A stretch of 64,000 nucleotides of DNA from Semisulcospira habei (Eukaryota > Mollusca > Gastropoda > Semisulcospiridae), in NCBI GenBank assembly GCA_036245525.1, contig BTPG01000005.1:211025416-211089415 (forward strand), in the 5' to 3' direction. The notes beneath the pieces are model-generated. The model had not been told where the DNA came from. It saw only the letters and a program-made list of their open reading frames with translations, and ran no database searches. Below, in pieces: positions 10,852 through 22,356 of this stretch. Each line of letters opens with the position of its first letter. Within the stretch, counting starts at the first letter, position 1. A program made the position numbers and the translations under genes.

Positions 10852-11197
10852 CGATTCACAAGCGGGGCTTGATTAGTTCCGGTTTTAACGTCCAAGGCAC
10901 CGAAGTGATAATGGACGGCCCTGACGGGCGGGTTATGGGGGGGGGGGGGGGGCGGGTACAGGGAAATCTATTGCCTATGGAGTACGACCTGAACACTGAT
11001 CAACTCAGGCGCACTCCAACTGTGCCACTTTGATTTACCAGGACCTTTCAACGGACATGCTATTGAACAAATCCGTTTTTCCCACCTGGATTGTGAGTCC
11101 AGCTACCGGGGCCGGGACGGGGATTTGAACCCACGACCCGGCGATTCCCTTCGCTCTCCTGCTCCGACGCTTAACCGCCTGAGCTATTTCGGACTCC
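10852..11197 (-). mobile_element. tRNA-derived SINE
   Basis: Minus strand: a tRNA-like head (11107-11195) with A box tagctcaggcgg and B box gggttcaaatccc and a long variable region, then about 210 bp of body. It ends ccttggacgttaaaaccgga. The tail motif recurs at 26877-26916. A poly-G run (10937-10953) lies in the body. Confidence 0.65.
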
Positions 11198-11898
11198 GAA
11201 AGCGGGACTTCTTTCTCTCAAGAATCAGTTTGTATTCAACAAAGGTGTTCACCTTCGGAATGACAACACACCCTAATATCTAACCTAGCTGCTTGTCCGG
11301 TTACAGTCCCGCTATGGCGATACGAAAGCCTGTATGTAGTACCCAAAACCAGAACAGACTTATTTAAAACCAGTCTAGCATACTCGGGGGCGACTTTTTG
11401 GAATTCGATTTCATCCCACATGAAGACCACTCCAACGGTATCATGTTTCAAGGAAAGTCTTTTTAAACATTTATCTTCGCAGCCATAACTATCTGCAAGC
11501 TTTGCTTTCTATACGTAGATATCATTGTTAGTAATGTACCCATTCTACTGCTGTGTATGTATACATGTACAACGTGTGCGCGCGTGCGTGCGTGCGTGCG
11601 TGCGTGCATGCGTGTGTGCGTGATCGTTGTGTGTGTGCGAATCGGTGTGTGCACATGATGCGAATATGTGCGCGGCATTTTGTTGGTGGTGCTGCTGTGG
11701 TGGGTTTTTGTTTTGTTTTGTTTTCTTACCATTGCTCCCCCTCCCCCAACACACCCGTAGGCGTTGGTCATATACATGTATGAATGTAATGTAATTGTTG
11801 TGTTTGCTTGTAGATGTAGCAACGGCAGATTTGAAAAATGGCATTGCCTTAGTCTGGCATTGTTAATATCTTTACCGTTGTAAAATAAAGATTCATTC
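11198..11898. other. Intronic sequence with GT-rich runs
   Basis: It includes a gtgc/gtgt tract (11570-11640) and an attcattc run near 11890. No gene is recognised; the His/Thr-rich frames are artefacts. Confidence 0.4.
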
Positions 11899-12109
11899 AT
11901 TCATTCTGCCCCAGGCACACCTCAGGAAGACAAGGATCGACCATGATAGTTCAAGGGTGATGCCAGAATAGCTTGGCGCCTATGGGCGCCAAGCTATTTT
12001 GGCATCACCCTCGAACTATCATGGTCGATGTGTGTCCTGCACTGCAATGCAGTCTTCAGAGGACAACGGCAAGATTTAAGGATTTCGGTCTTGGGGTAGA
12101 ATGAGTTAA
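11899..12109. mobile_element. Family B hairpin MITE
   Basis: Near-perfect 60 bp arms (ggatcgaccatgatagttca and complement) around tatgggcgcc, ending ggggtagaatgagttaa. Confidence 0.8.
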
Positions 12110-12252
12110 ACGTCAACACCAAATCGGTTTTAACACGCGAAACGTGCGGCAATCAGATGATCGGAGTACAACGCCGCGGATCCGAATGTGGGACGTTTCG
12201 AAAGAGTTAACTCTCACAGCAGGCGGTTAAAAAGACCGTGTACCAGCTGTGA

Positions 12253-12546
12253 GAGATGGATCGACCACGGTAATTTAAGCGAAGCGCCAGATTAATTTCG
12301 CGGCTAACTCATTAGGCCCTTAGGACGATATTATCAATTGTTGGAGATATCCTCTGAGGTCTACCTCACAATTCTGGAAACAGATCGACCATGATAGTTC
12401 AAGGCGCCAAGCTATTCCGACACCACCCGTGAACAATCATGGTCGATCCTCTTCCTGTTATGAGACTGCGAAAGAATTTAACCCCCCCCCCCCCGCCCCC
12501 CCCCCCCCCCCGTGCCCCCAGCATGTCAAGGCTTTATATGGGTTAA
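12253..12546. mobile_element. Two degraded family B elements with poly-C run
   Basis: A left arm at 12256-12303 and a hairpin at 12384-12450 (arms gaccatgatagttca and tgaacaatcatggtc). These are followed by a C-rich run (12482-12512) and a terminal atatgggttaa. Confidence 0.6.
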
Positions 12547-12966
12547 TCTACCCCTATAGTTGAACTATCATACCCGCTGTGGCGTCTCGGCGGAGGACTT
12601 TGTTGAGTTCATTAAAGGAACACCCACACGCGCATTACCTCGCCTATTTTCCGGCCGGCCATCGAGGTAGCAAAGGAATCGGGAACTCCGTCACATTAAT
12701 CATGTTATCTCGATGAAGTTGACCTCTCCGTCCTTAACTACTCATTCATCGTCTGTCGACACGAGACATAGGTCCTCATGAGATCGAACATCAATGTCCT
12801 TATTTGGGCCAATGAATGTCTGTGCGCCTCGGTGAGAGGAAAGTTCTCAGTGCACTAATATCGTGATCAGTTCTGTGTACATGATTGTAGGATGGGCGGC
12901 ATTAATCCGAAATAACATCCTCATTGTGAGTGAGATATGGAGAAAAAAAAAAAGAAGCTTAGGTCA
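12547..12966. other. Intronic sequence, nothing recognised
   Basis: No coding signal or familiar repeat is seen. Confidence 0.4.
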
Positions 12967-13032
12967 GCAAGAGGCATAGATTCTCATGAGCCCCTGCTGT
13001 CGCAGGGGCTCATGAGAATCTATGCCTCTTGC
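12967..13032. mobile_element. Family A hairpin
   Basis: Perfect-looking foldback gcaagaggcatagattctca to tgagaatctatgcctcttgc. Confidence 0.85.
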
Positions 13033-13434
13033 AGATGATTAAGGACTATTTGATGATCGTTTACAATCCTCTACGTTATTGGCGAATCGCTGGCCAAGGC
13101 TGACAACTTGAATTACGACAATCACCATCGCACCGAGTTCCCCTTCTTACCCATCTTTTACTGACACCATTTTCTTCATCCTAAAGCCCCACTGCCTACG
13201 ACGGACAAAAGGCAGTAAGTCTATTTTTGTGAAAAGCGAGAGTTTCATTGTAACACCATGAAAGTCTAGCTTTTCACAAATATGGACTTGCTGTCGTTCG
13301 CTTTGACTGGGCTGGGAGGTTCAGAGCTGTGCTATTTCACTGTGTCTGTACAAAAGTGAGGTTACGATTGCCACGAACGACTCCCAACAACGAACGAGAG
13401 TGGAGTCACGGAGGATGGTCAGCGTCTACCACAA

Positions 13435-13585
13435 GCATCAACAACACTCCAAACATCTCCAAGAGGCATAGATCCTGCATCAACAACACTCCAAACATCT
13501 CCAAGAGGCATAGATCCTCATGAGCCCTCCCTCAGGGCTCATGAGGATCTATGCCTCTTGGAGATGTTAGGAGTGTTGTTGATGC
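13435..13585. mobile_element. Family A long-arm hairpin with duplicated left arm
   Basis: The hairpin 13477-13585 has about 50 bp arms beginning gcatcaacaacactccaaac. Its first 42 bp also occur directly upstream (13435-13476) as a direct duplicate broken at gatcct|gcatc. This suggests slippage or template switching at a hairpin. Confidence 0.8.
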
Positions 13586-13596
13586 TTTTGGTACAA

Positions 13597-13638
<42 letters not shown>

Positions 13639-14035
13639 TACGGTATTTATAATGCGCTTAAATCTTATAATAATTATAACTCTGAGCGCGCACTCACAAC
13701 TCGCGCACGCATTCGCACGCTTTAGACAACGACTCACTACCACAAATAGTGAAATACATTACAACGGTCAGCTTGGGGTGGTGAGTGTGGTGGTATAGTG
13801 CTAGAACTGTTGAAAGAGGTGAGTTTTGAGGGCGGACTGGAAGGAGGAGAGAGAGTGTTTCTGACGGAGAGAGAGTGTTCCAGGCGGATGGACCCTATAC
13901 TGAGAAGGAGCGGGGGCCGAAAGTGCTGAGTTTGGTGCGGGGGATGTGGAGGCGGAGAGGGTCGGAGGCGGAGCGGAGGGAGCGGGGAGGAGTGTAGAGG
14001 TGAAGTAAGTTTGAGAGATAGGCGGGAGCGCAGCT
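13597..14035. mobile_element. Family N interspersed repeat with (AAT)n start
   Basis: An AAT run is followed by an aatgcgctta-type segment and a conserved ggtgagttttgagggcgga, then a GGAG-rich body. A related copy at 33184-33760 shares the AAT run, the tagcgc motif and the gtgagttttca block. Class unknown. Confidence 0.55.
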
Positions 14036-14430
14036 GGTTAACAACCCCGATTTCGCTCTCGTTCCTTGTCGGTAGTCGTTCTTTTCAAACGGAGCCTCGC
14101 CACTCACTCTTCCCTTTAATGTTGAATGCATTTTGTTTGAAGAAAAGGAACCCTACACCTTTCACAGTTGCTGGCCACAAAATCTGCGTTGACAGCATAA
14201 CGGATGTTCGAAAAAAATATATAGCGCTACGTGACTGCGCACACAGAAAGGCGTTTCCTTATTGTTTTTTTTAAGTCTTTCTTTATTGGATCGCTAGCAA
14301 TAAAGACACGCGTCCCGGAGGCAGAACACAGTTAACTGTTTACTGAAGTGGTTTTCGTTTTCCTCGTTTTTCTTAATATTTATTTATTTATTTACTTAAT
14401 TATTTTCTTGCTTATTTGCGAGAATGTTTT
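14036..14430. other. Intronic sequence, nothing recognised
   Basis: AT-rich toward the 3' end, with no gene seen. Confidence 0.35.
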
Positions 14431-15268
14431 TAAGTCCCTTCCATTTATAGAAGGGACTTTTGCTGTACGCACAAGCTTGAAACTTGGCGAAATATTTTCT
14501 CCAAGGGGTGTCTCAGACAGCCTCCGAGCATTTTGTAACGGGATGTCTCTTGAATAATAGACAGTTTATGGAAAGTCGGTTGACCCAGATTAGAGTCCGT
14601 ATTTTTTGTCATATTTACTTGACATTTTTAATATAGCTAGTTTGGAGAAAGACATTGGATGAGTTCGTTAGCCAGCTTTGTATCTTTTCAACTTTTTCAG
14701 TAAAAATTAATTCTTTCCAGAAAAAAATTAAAACAGTATAAAACCTTGACTTACTCTAAATATGAAGTAATTCTCTCTCTCTCCAATAGGCATAGATCCT
14801 CATGCGCCCGGAGGGCGCATGAGGATCTATGCCTCTTGGAGATGTTTGGAGCGCGCGCTCACGCACGCACACAGACACACACACACACACACACCGACGC
14901 GCTTTCAGAAGAGCATGCAGGTGTACTTAGTGTGTCATGTAGCTAGATAAAATCAACCTGATTTCATACAAATTATATAGCAAGACTGAAATCGTACTGT
15001 GAAATTCTAGTTTTATCGCCATTTTCTCAAGTTTTAAAGCGAAAGTGAAACTCATATCACACTAAATATAAAAGTCCGTACAAACCAAAAATGTCCTGAG
15101 AAATGACGTTTGACAAACCAATGACGCGTATGCACAGAGCTCACTGTGGCGCAATGGCACATCTGCGAGGCTTTTTCAAAAGGAGATATTTGAACATCAG
15201 AATTAGGTCAAAGACAAAAGGTAGAGACCCTTGACAGCGAGGGCAGCTCGCATATAGAAGGGACTTTG
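14431..15268. mobile_element. Family G element with family A hairpin inside
   Basis: About 840 bp similar throughout to 57790-58948. It opens with hairpin agtcccttccatttatagaa and closes with atatagaagggactttg. Shared inner blocks include agcttgaaacttggcgaaat and gttagccagctttgtat. An A-type hairpin occupies 14783-14838 in both copies, so it was present before the family spread. Confidence 0.7.
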
Positions 15269-15324
15269 CGGGTTATGGTTCATCCAATCTCGTTATCATT
15301 GTACACGATGTGACACAAAAGATT

Positions 15325-15510
15325 TAACTCATTTAGCTCCAACGCGCAACAGAAGGAGACGGATCGACCATGATAATTCAAAGGCCATCAGGCGTCAAGC
15401 TAATCTTGCACTACCATTGAATTATCAAAGTAGATCCATCTCCTGCTTCATAGGCGTTAAATGACGCTTCCAGAATTTTGGGAAATGCGGCCTTGGGGCT
15501 AAACGGGTCA
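15325..15510. mobile_element. Family B element abutting GPCR exon 2
   Basis: It runs from aactcatttagctccaacgc to ttggggctaaacgggt, with the hairpin core partly deleted. Its end is only about 15 bp from the exon 2 splice donor. Confidence 0.65.
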
Positions 15511-15524
15511 GGGAGTTGACTGAC

Positions 15525-15622
15525 CTGTCGATGCTGATGTAGAGCAGGTTGTTGATGGAGACGCTGCACAACGCCAACATGGCGGCGTAACCAAGACGAC
15601 ACAACCAGGGGGAGATCACGAT
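15525..15622 (-). CDS. Class A GPCR, exon 2 (TM3)
   Basis: A 98 bp exon between an acceptor (ctgtctttacag) and a donor (gtcagt). It encodes the start of TM3 with the conserved disulfide cysteine C3.25 (residue 119 of the joined protein) and ends in Asp143 plus two bases of Arg144. Exon 3 supplies the last base of Arg and the Tyr, so the DRY motif is assembled across the splice junction. C119 lies exactly 25 residues before R144, the family spacing. Phase is kept at both ends: exon 1 ends on a full codon. Confidence 0.88.
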
Positions 15623-16527
15623 CTGTAAAGACAGCAAATGTTGACGTACTTCTGATTTCCGCAAATCGTCTATTAAACTATTTCCGGGAATCAGAAGTAG
15701 ATCACAATTGCGCGTTTTTTTTTTAAACGAAAACAGTGGATTAAAAGCCAGGACAAAATGCAAAATCCACTGTATGCGTCGAAACACGTGCAATTCTGAC
15801 CTATTTCTGGTTTTTCGAGAAACGCCCAGTGACCCACATAAAAAGAAACACGTGAAATGACAAGGGCAAAGCAGTTCGCTAATTATTCAAAGTGTGCACG
15901 TGATACAGTACAAATATGGACAAGGAAAGTGAGCTACTCTATTTAAGAATGAATTTATTAATTTATTCATTATTCATTTATTCATTTATTAATTGTGATG
16001 ATAGCGTGGATCATCAAAACAAATGGCAGGTCGGTGTCTGTCTTTGCCTTCTTTGAAAATGGGTTCAATCCATTCGAGAGGTGTCGCATCGTGTTACGTG
16101 GCTTTCTGCCGTGCATCCCGATGCGGCATGTCTGGAATGAGTCAAGTAAACGGGTTTGTCCTTGTTACCCAAAGCTTGCTCTTTTCATCGTAGGTCAGTT
16201 CTGCGCGTTTCAGACACTTGGCTGGATGACGTATGCGTCGTATTCCTTTACGTCATAAAAACGCCAGACTGCATGCACTGTCCCCCACCCCCTCCTCAAA
16301 TTGTGAAGGTGTAACCTGACGACAATGTTGCACGTGATGACCATGATAATTCAAGGGTAGTGCCAGATTAGCTTGGCGCCTTCAGGCGCCAAGCCAATCT
16401 GGCACTACCCTTGAATTATCATGGTCGATCCATCTCCTTCTCTAGGGCGTCGAGGGAAAATGAGTTAATCCAATGAATTCGTCTAGTTGATGCATGTTTG
16501 ATTAAAATAAAATGTACATCATCTTAC
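15623..16527 (-). other. GPCR intron 1 (905 bp)
   Basis: The donor is CAG|gtaagat and the acceptor is tttacag. It includes a B hairpin MITE at 16336-16468; the rest is unremarkable AT-rich sequence. Confidence 0.8.
16336..16468. mobile_element. Family B hairpin MITE in intron 1
   Basis: Almost perfect 50 bp arms (tgaccatgataattcaaggg and complement) around ttcaggcgcc, ending aaatgagttaa. Confidence 0.8.
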
Positions 16528-16860
16528 CTGCATCTCGAGGGCGAGTCCAGCAGGACTGGTGGTGCCCACCATGACGTCCGTCACGGCCAAACTGCCGATC
16601 ACCAGGTACGCCGGGTTCTCTCGCAAGGTGGGCGTAGTGGCCAAGGTGAGCAGCACCAGCGAGTTGACCAGCACGGTCAGGATGGCCAGCAGAATACGCA
16701 CTGACGCCTCGGCCACCAGGGGTAGGGTCCACTCGTTGGGAGTGATCTCGCTGGCAGAGGTCGTTAGATCGAGGGCGTGGTGTGTGAGGTTGAGGAGGGT
16801 GTCGATGGGAGACACACTGACCAGAGAACTGTCGTTAACGATGGACGTGTCCAACGCCAT
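16528..16860 (-). CDS. Class A GPCR, exon 1 (N-terminus, TM1, TM2)
   Basis: The first coding exon of the receptor completed by 15525-15622 and 3141-3813; the joined protein is 367 residues. I start at the ATG at 16860 because the upstream part of the open frame has no other ATG. The extracellular N-terminus has sequons NDS (N9) and NLT (N24). TM1 is about residues 53-75 with N66 as the conserved helix-1 Asn. TM2 carries LAVTD (D95 is the conserved Asp). No signal peptide is evident, which is usual for the family. The exon ends CAG|gtaaga. Confidence 0.88.
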
Positions 16861-17604
16861 GCTGATTATCGTCCAACACCCACAGCTCCGCTCTTCTAGA
16901 CACACTGCAGATTCTCTCCTACGTTCGCCATCACTTCATCAGTGAAAAACAGTTGCAGTTCGTCTAGAGCAAGTTATCAAGATCGTCACAGCTATGAGTT
17001 CCTTCCTACGTCTTCGTCTACAGTGAGGGTGTACTCAGGTACACTACTTCTCGGTGCATACAGTTCGTGTCATAGAAGTAACAGAACGTAACGACACTTT
17101 TACAAAAAGCTCGCGCCGTTCAAAAGTCCGCAATTTCGAAGTGTTCTAACCTGCGCAGATCACTAGAGATACATATATAAAATGTATATTGATGTGGCGA
17201 TGCAGATGATAGCCGGCTGTTCTCAAATGTGACGTCCTGATTGTTTCACGTGGCCTAAAGTGACACATCAGCCACATACGATCACAATTGTTCGAGTATT
17301 CTGCACTTGCAACAGCTGCCAAAATGATTCACTTGAACAAAAGACTAGAGTCACATTAAAAACTCATCATTATTTTTTTTTTCTGTGAACTACATGTGCT
17401 GAACGCCATTCCTCAGTGCATTCATTCGGCTTTTTCAGTTGCAGACCACCTTTTGAAAATACGCCATAGACGGCAACGTGTCTTTCACGCGCATGAATCC
17501 CTTAACAACGTGGGAAACACTCCAGATAATTCTTCCACTCGATAAACGCTATCCCGCTGAGCCTCCACCGATCTGTAACAACAAGAAAAATATCCTGTTA
17601 AGCA
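16861..17604. other. Upstream region of the GPCR gene
   Basis: It probably holds the 5' UTR and promoter of the receptor on the minus strand. No clear TATA element or further upstream exon was found. Confidence 0.35.
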
Positions 17605-17688
17605 CTAGGCCAAAAGACCGATGTCAACAGCAGTTTGCCCGCGCACATAACGTGCTGTCGACATCGGCCCACGGGGCTAGTGCTTCGT
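17605..17688. mobile_element. Family F GC-rich hairpin
   Basis: ccgatgtcaacagcagttt, gcccgcgcac, gtcgacatcggccca and a matching outer stem (agcactaggcc / ggggctagtgct). Confidence 0.65.
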
Positions 17689-17840
17689 GGGTTCTTATCG
17701 GCCAATTACGCCCTACTCGTCTGTCGATCCAGACAAAACTGTCTAACACTGGTTGTCGCTTGACGTAATCTGGGCAATCGTCTATTGAAAAGCTCTGGAC
17801 CGTTTAGCAACTGACTGGAATTGAGTTAGACAGCAGAAGA

Positions 17841-17921
17841 TTAACTCATTCGAGACGAACGGCATCCGGATACGCCGCTTTAAGCCGCGTATCCGGATGC
17901 CGTTCGTCTCGAATGAGTTAA
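17841..17921. mobile_element. Family C perfect hairpin flanked by TTAA
   Basis: The palindrome starts ttaactcattcgagacgaac and ends with its exact reverse complement around a short tttaagc-type loop. TTAA occurs at both ends (17841-17844 and 17918-17921). Similar copies are at 28381-28460 and 59922-59999. Confidence 0.85.
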
Positions 17922-18728
17922 TGTTGCACGATGATGATCAATGTTGACATTCATCTGACACATCAGCTTGAAGTGTCCTGCTGTTTCTACGGCCGTTTAT
18001 CGCAGCACGCGAGGCATGGGCATTCACTCGATCGTGACAATCAGTTACTGGCTTGTGAAATGATGAATGTACACACTTACTTTGCTGGCTTTATAGCGAC
18101 GCTGGGAATCTTGTTTTTGACGGGCATAAATTGTTTGCCTGATCAGAGGCTATCAACTCTCCGTCTGGTCCCGTGCTTCCCGATGCGAAATCGGGATTTT
18201 GCAGATTACACACGCTGAACCGATCTTTGCGAGTTGATCACCAATAATTGGTTAGATCTGCCTCTTGCAAAACATCCAAATGATTGTGGAGCTTGAAAAC
18301 TACCGCGAAAATCGTCACACAGGTAATTCTTGAGCAAGATCCAACCACTGTTAGTGTATCCCGAGCAGCTGACAACTCGACAGAGACGGAAATCCACTCG
18401 CAGTGTTCAGGGTTGAAGGCTGAATACCAGCATCCGGACCGAGTCTTTATATCCCCCACACTGTGTGCCTAGGGACGAAAGAAACATATTTGAACAGGGC
18501 GCACAAAAACAAGTAGGTCTATAAATATATTGAACGTAGTGCACTCAGATAAGCTGAGGAAACTCAGGAAACTTGTTTTCAAGGCTGTATAGGGTCTGTC
18601 TAACTAGCTGACAAACATGTGTACACCTACAAATTTCACCTGCGATCACTTCGTGCCGTAAACTTTCGTTTCTACGTGAATGACTCCGCAAATTTAACGA
18701 CTGATCTAAATGATCCAATCTTAGTCTT
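17922..18728. other. No gene or repeat recognised
   Basis: Short open frames only, none with a recognisable domain. Confidence 0.4.
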
Positions 18729-18804
18729 CAAGAGGCATAGATTTTCATGAGGCCCCCCCCCCCCTTGCGAATGCAGGGGGCACATGAAAATCTATTCCTC
18801 TTGG
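18729..18804. mobile_element. Family A hairpin with poly-C expansion
   Basis: Arms caagaggcatagattttcat and atgaaaatctattcctcttg. The left stem contains a C run that breaks the pairing. Confidence 0.75.
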
Positions 18805-19550
18805 AGATGTCACGAGGCAGGTCAATTCGTTCTAACGTCACCGGTCACTAGTCGGTGTTAAAAGGGTACCCCGTTTTATGATCGTTATAAAAGTCAAACA
18901 AGCCTATCTTCCCGCACCACAGCTTGTTAGTGCGTCAAAGGTGGTAGCGCTGGCAAGGGCACGATAAACCGTTAATCACGGTTTCACTTCCACCGCCAAA
19001 TGCAAGAGGTGGATCGGCCGTGGTAGGTCGAGGGTAGTGTCCCGTTAGCTTTGCGCGTGGAGAAATCTAACTCAAACGACAGGGCATGTCGCTCGTCATC
19101 TGAAAAAGGCTATCTCACGGCTAAAGGGTATTGCCTACATAGCTTTTTTTCAAGGGTAGTGACTGATTAGCTTGGCGCCTCAGGCGCCAAGCTAATCAGG
19201 CACTACCCTATAGCAAGTTTAGTCGAAACAGCAAGCTATGACCAAACTAAGCCTGAGCTTTCAAGATTGATTCATCTCACAAGCGCGTTGTGTTTAATTT
19301 AAAAGGCGTTGTAACACAATGTAATCTATGTAAAGCAGGTGTCGCTGGAAGTGAAAGGATCACAAGTAGCTCAACCCCACAAGAAGTCCGTTCAGCCCTC
19401 TCGTCACACTGCAAGCTGGGGCGTCAAGAAATCAACAAAGGCTGCTGATGTCAAGAAAACGCAAAAAACGCGAAAGAAATATAGAGAAAAATAAATTCAT
19501 ATATACTCATGTTGAAATATGCTTATAAATAGCATCACCTGTTGGGTCCC
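18805..19550. other. Mixed sequence with a B hairpin core (19143-19214)
   Basis: The B core is tcaagggtagtgactgatta and complement around ctcaggcgcc, with atypical outer flanks. Elsewhere no gene is seen. Confidence 0.5.
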
Positions 19551-20102
19551 AACCTCGGCATCGACCCAACCTCGGCCAGAGTGACATAATTTATAATGTT
19601 CTAAAATTGTAAGTGCATTAACTTTTCAGCTTGATTTACTACAAGTTCTCGGAATGGGTATAATAACGGTTATATCAGTGATTAGCCATCCCACTGGCCG
19701 TCAATTTCACAACTGACATTAATATGACATAATTGTAGTGCTCACAAAAACTAAGGAACGTCATAATTTCAGCTTGAATTACTAAAATTTCGTAAAGAAA
19801 AAAAACTTACATCTGCAAACTGCAGTCACCTTTTTGGTCAGATTAACGTTTGAACTTTTTGGGACACTTTAATAATTCAAGCTAAAAGTAATACATCCTT
19901 TACTTTTTGTGAGCACTATATGTTACACAAATGTTGTGAAATTGTAGGCCAGTTGGATGGCTAATCACTGATATACCCGTTATTACATCCATCCTCAGGA
20001 CTTTTAGTAATTCAAGCTTTAAAGTTAATGTACCTTACTATTTGTGAGCAGTATATGTCACTCTGGCCGAGGTTGGGTCGACGACGAGTTTTGGACCCAA
20101 CA
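19551..20102. mobile_element. Family J foldback element, 550 bp
   Basis: The arms run inward from gttgggtccc/ccaacctcggccagagtgac on the left and from the complementary gtcactctggccgaggttgg on the right. They continue for about 250 bp each (cagtgattagccatcc/ggatggctaatcactg) around a 55 bp centre. No coding sequence. Confidence 0.8.
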
Positions 20103-20180
20103 CCACACCCACAGTCGACGCGTGCTAATTAACCCCCCCCCCCCCCACCCCCCCTGCATGCAGCCGTCGGTACTGTAAAA

Positions 20181-20186
<6 letters not shown>

Positions 20187-20250
<64 letters not shown>
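20187..20250. repeat. (TG)n microsatellite
   Basis: Uninterrupted TG run. Confidence 0.98.
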
Positions 20251-20251
20251 C

Positions 20252-20472
20252 CAAGGAACATGGATACAACTTGGTCTCAGCAAGATGCATAGATCCTCAT
20301 GAGCCCCCGCAGTTGCGGGGGCTCATGAGGATCTATGCCTCTTGCATTTGGATAGTAATCATTTTTTTTCCTCGGCAGTGATGGGGTTAAAACCTGCCGT
20401 ATACCGTGTAACAGGCGATTGCAGTAATTTCACCAGGAAACGCTATATTTAATCGTGCGTATGGAGGGCGTT

Positions 20473-20477
<5 letters not shown>
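20252..20477. repeat. 225 bp interspersed repeat carrying a family A hairpin (copy 1)
   Basis: From aaggaacatggatacaa through the A hairpin (20280-20346) to cgtatggagggcgtttcgt. It is nearly identical to 21733-21957. It shows that the A hairpin is the core of a larger unit with a ggggttaa-type end, not a free 65-mer. Confidence 0.8.
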
Positions 20478-20564
<87 letters not shown>

Positions 20565-20577
20565 TGTGTGTGTGTAC
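20478..20577. repeat. (GT)n microsatellite
   Basis: A TG run with one interruption (tggtg). Confidence 0.98.
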
Positions 20578-20589
20578 TTACGACGGCTG

Positions 20590-21060
20590 AACGCGCAAAG
20601 AGGTTAAAACATACTGAATAGAGCAAAGCGTGCCTTCATCAGCATGAACAACATCTGGAAGTCCTCCAAGCTAAAACATTACGGAGCAGAATGCTATAGA
20701 ATGACTCAACATGACCTCACCAAGCTGTCCACATTCCATACCAAGAACCTCAGAGAATACTCAAGATATTTTGGCGAAACAAAATCTCCAACAAAGACCT
20801 ATTGTCCCGCTGCAAACAAGAAGACTTAGCCACAACAATCCTGAAAAGACTTTGGCGAGAGATTGGACATGTGCTGCGGAGAGAAGACGGCTTCATCATT
20901 AAAACAGTCCTACACTCGATAACAGTTGGTAAGAGGTCGGCCAAAGATCACCTGGCGACGAACGGTGGAACAAGAACTGAAAAACCACCACCACACCTGG
21001 GGAACGATAGCACTCGGCCCGCGACCGGCTGAAGTGGAGGGATTTCGTTGCTGCCCTATG
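20590..21060 (+). pseudogene. LINE C-terminal fragment, frameshifted
   Basis: Frames at 20644-20829 and 20802-21032 together carry the post-polymerase part of a LINE ORF2: SMNNIWKSSKL, YGAECYRMT, then a GHVLRREDGFIIKT GH-type motif and a degraded C-terminus. Frame changes occur near 20770 and after 20900. The catalytic domain is absent. Confidence 0.75.
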
Positions 21061-21096
21061 CGCCTTCGGCGTTACAGGCAGTAAGTAGTCAGTTTA

Positions 21097-21203
21097 TCCT
21101 TTTGGCTGTCGGTAGTGGGTTTTTGTCGCGATGATTCGTGTCGGACTCTAACCCTTCCTGTCGGAATCATCGCGACAAAAAACCGCTACCGACACCCAAA
21201 GAT
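21097..21203. mobile_element. Family D hairpin MITE (copy 2)
   Basis: ctgtcggtagtgggtttttg, tcgcgatgattcgtgtcgga and the complementary right arm ending ccgctaccgacacc. Confidence 0.75.
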
Positions 21204-21238
21204 TTGGATTCATTTTCAAGCATGCTCAAACACAAACG

Positions 21239-21732
<494 letters not shown>

Positions 21733-21957
21733 AAAGGAACATGGATACAAATTGGTCTTAGCAAGAGGCATAGATCCTCATGAGCCCCCGCAACTGCGGG
21801 GGCTCATGAGGATCTATGCCTCTTGCATTTGGATAGTAATCATTTCTTTTCCTCGGCAGTGTGATAGGGTTAAAACCTGCCGTATACCGTGCAACAGGCG
21901 ATTGCAGTATTTCACCAGAAAACGCTATATTTAATTGTGCGTATGGAGGGCGTTTCG
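21733..21957. repeat. 225 bp interspersed repeat with A hairpin (copy 2)
   Basis: The second copy of the unit at 20252-20477. The A hairpin is at 21761-21826, followed by the same downstream block gataaaacc-type to gcgtatggagggcg. Confidence 0.8.
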
Positions 21958-22356
21958 TCTCAAACAGGAAAACACGCATAGCTAACAGTCCCTGCCTCCG
22001 TATGATTCTATCAAGATTTCTTCCCAAAGTTCTATGAAAAAAATAATTTTGTGATGAGAAGTTTCTTTGGAATTAAAAAAAAAAGGGAATTCTTATCGAT
22101 TGTTCCTTGCGTTGCTATTGCGTTATTGTTAGAGTTTTTTTTTTTTCTTTTCTTTTCTTTTTCTTTTTCTTCTGTTCGTGCTTTCTCTTTCCGAGCATTT
22201 TCATAGATCTAAAAAACACAAAAAAACATAAAGCACTTGAAATGAAAAATTCTGTTTACCGCCTCCAGAGCTGGCACACTGTCACATTGGTGGGCTAGAC
22301 AATGTCGGTTCAAGAGACTGAGGGCGCCAAGCTCTTCTGGCTTCACTCTTGAACTG
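21958..22356. other. T-rich tract and partial B element
   Basis: It has a TTTTC-rich run (22134-22170) and a degraded B core with gccaagctcttctggc (22304-22350). No gene is seen. Confidence 0.4.

Larger units (their letters stand above)
3814..15524 (-). other. GPCR intron 2, 11.7 kb, filled with transposons
   Basis: The donor GACAG|gtcagt lies at 15525/15524 and the acceptor ttgcag at 3814-3819. The intron contains B, A, F, G and H elements, two nested LINEs, a SINE and simple repeats, listed separately. I see no other host exon inside it. Confidence 0.8.

Noticed and set aside
11107..11195. Functional tRNA gene on the minus strand (likewise 1661-1730)
   Set aside because: A and B boxes are present but the acceptor stems do not pair properly and the first is fused to a SINE body.
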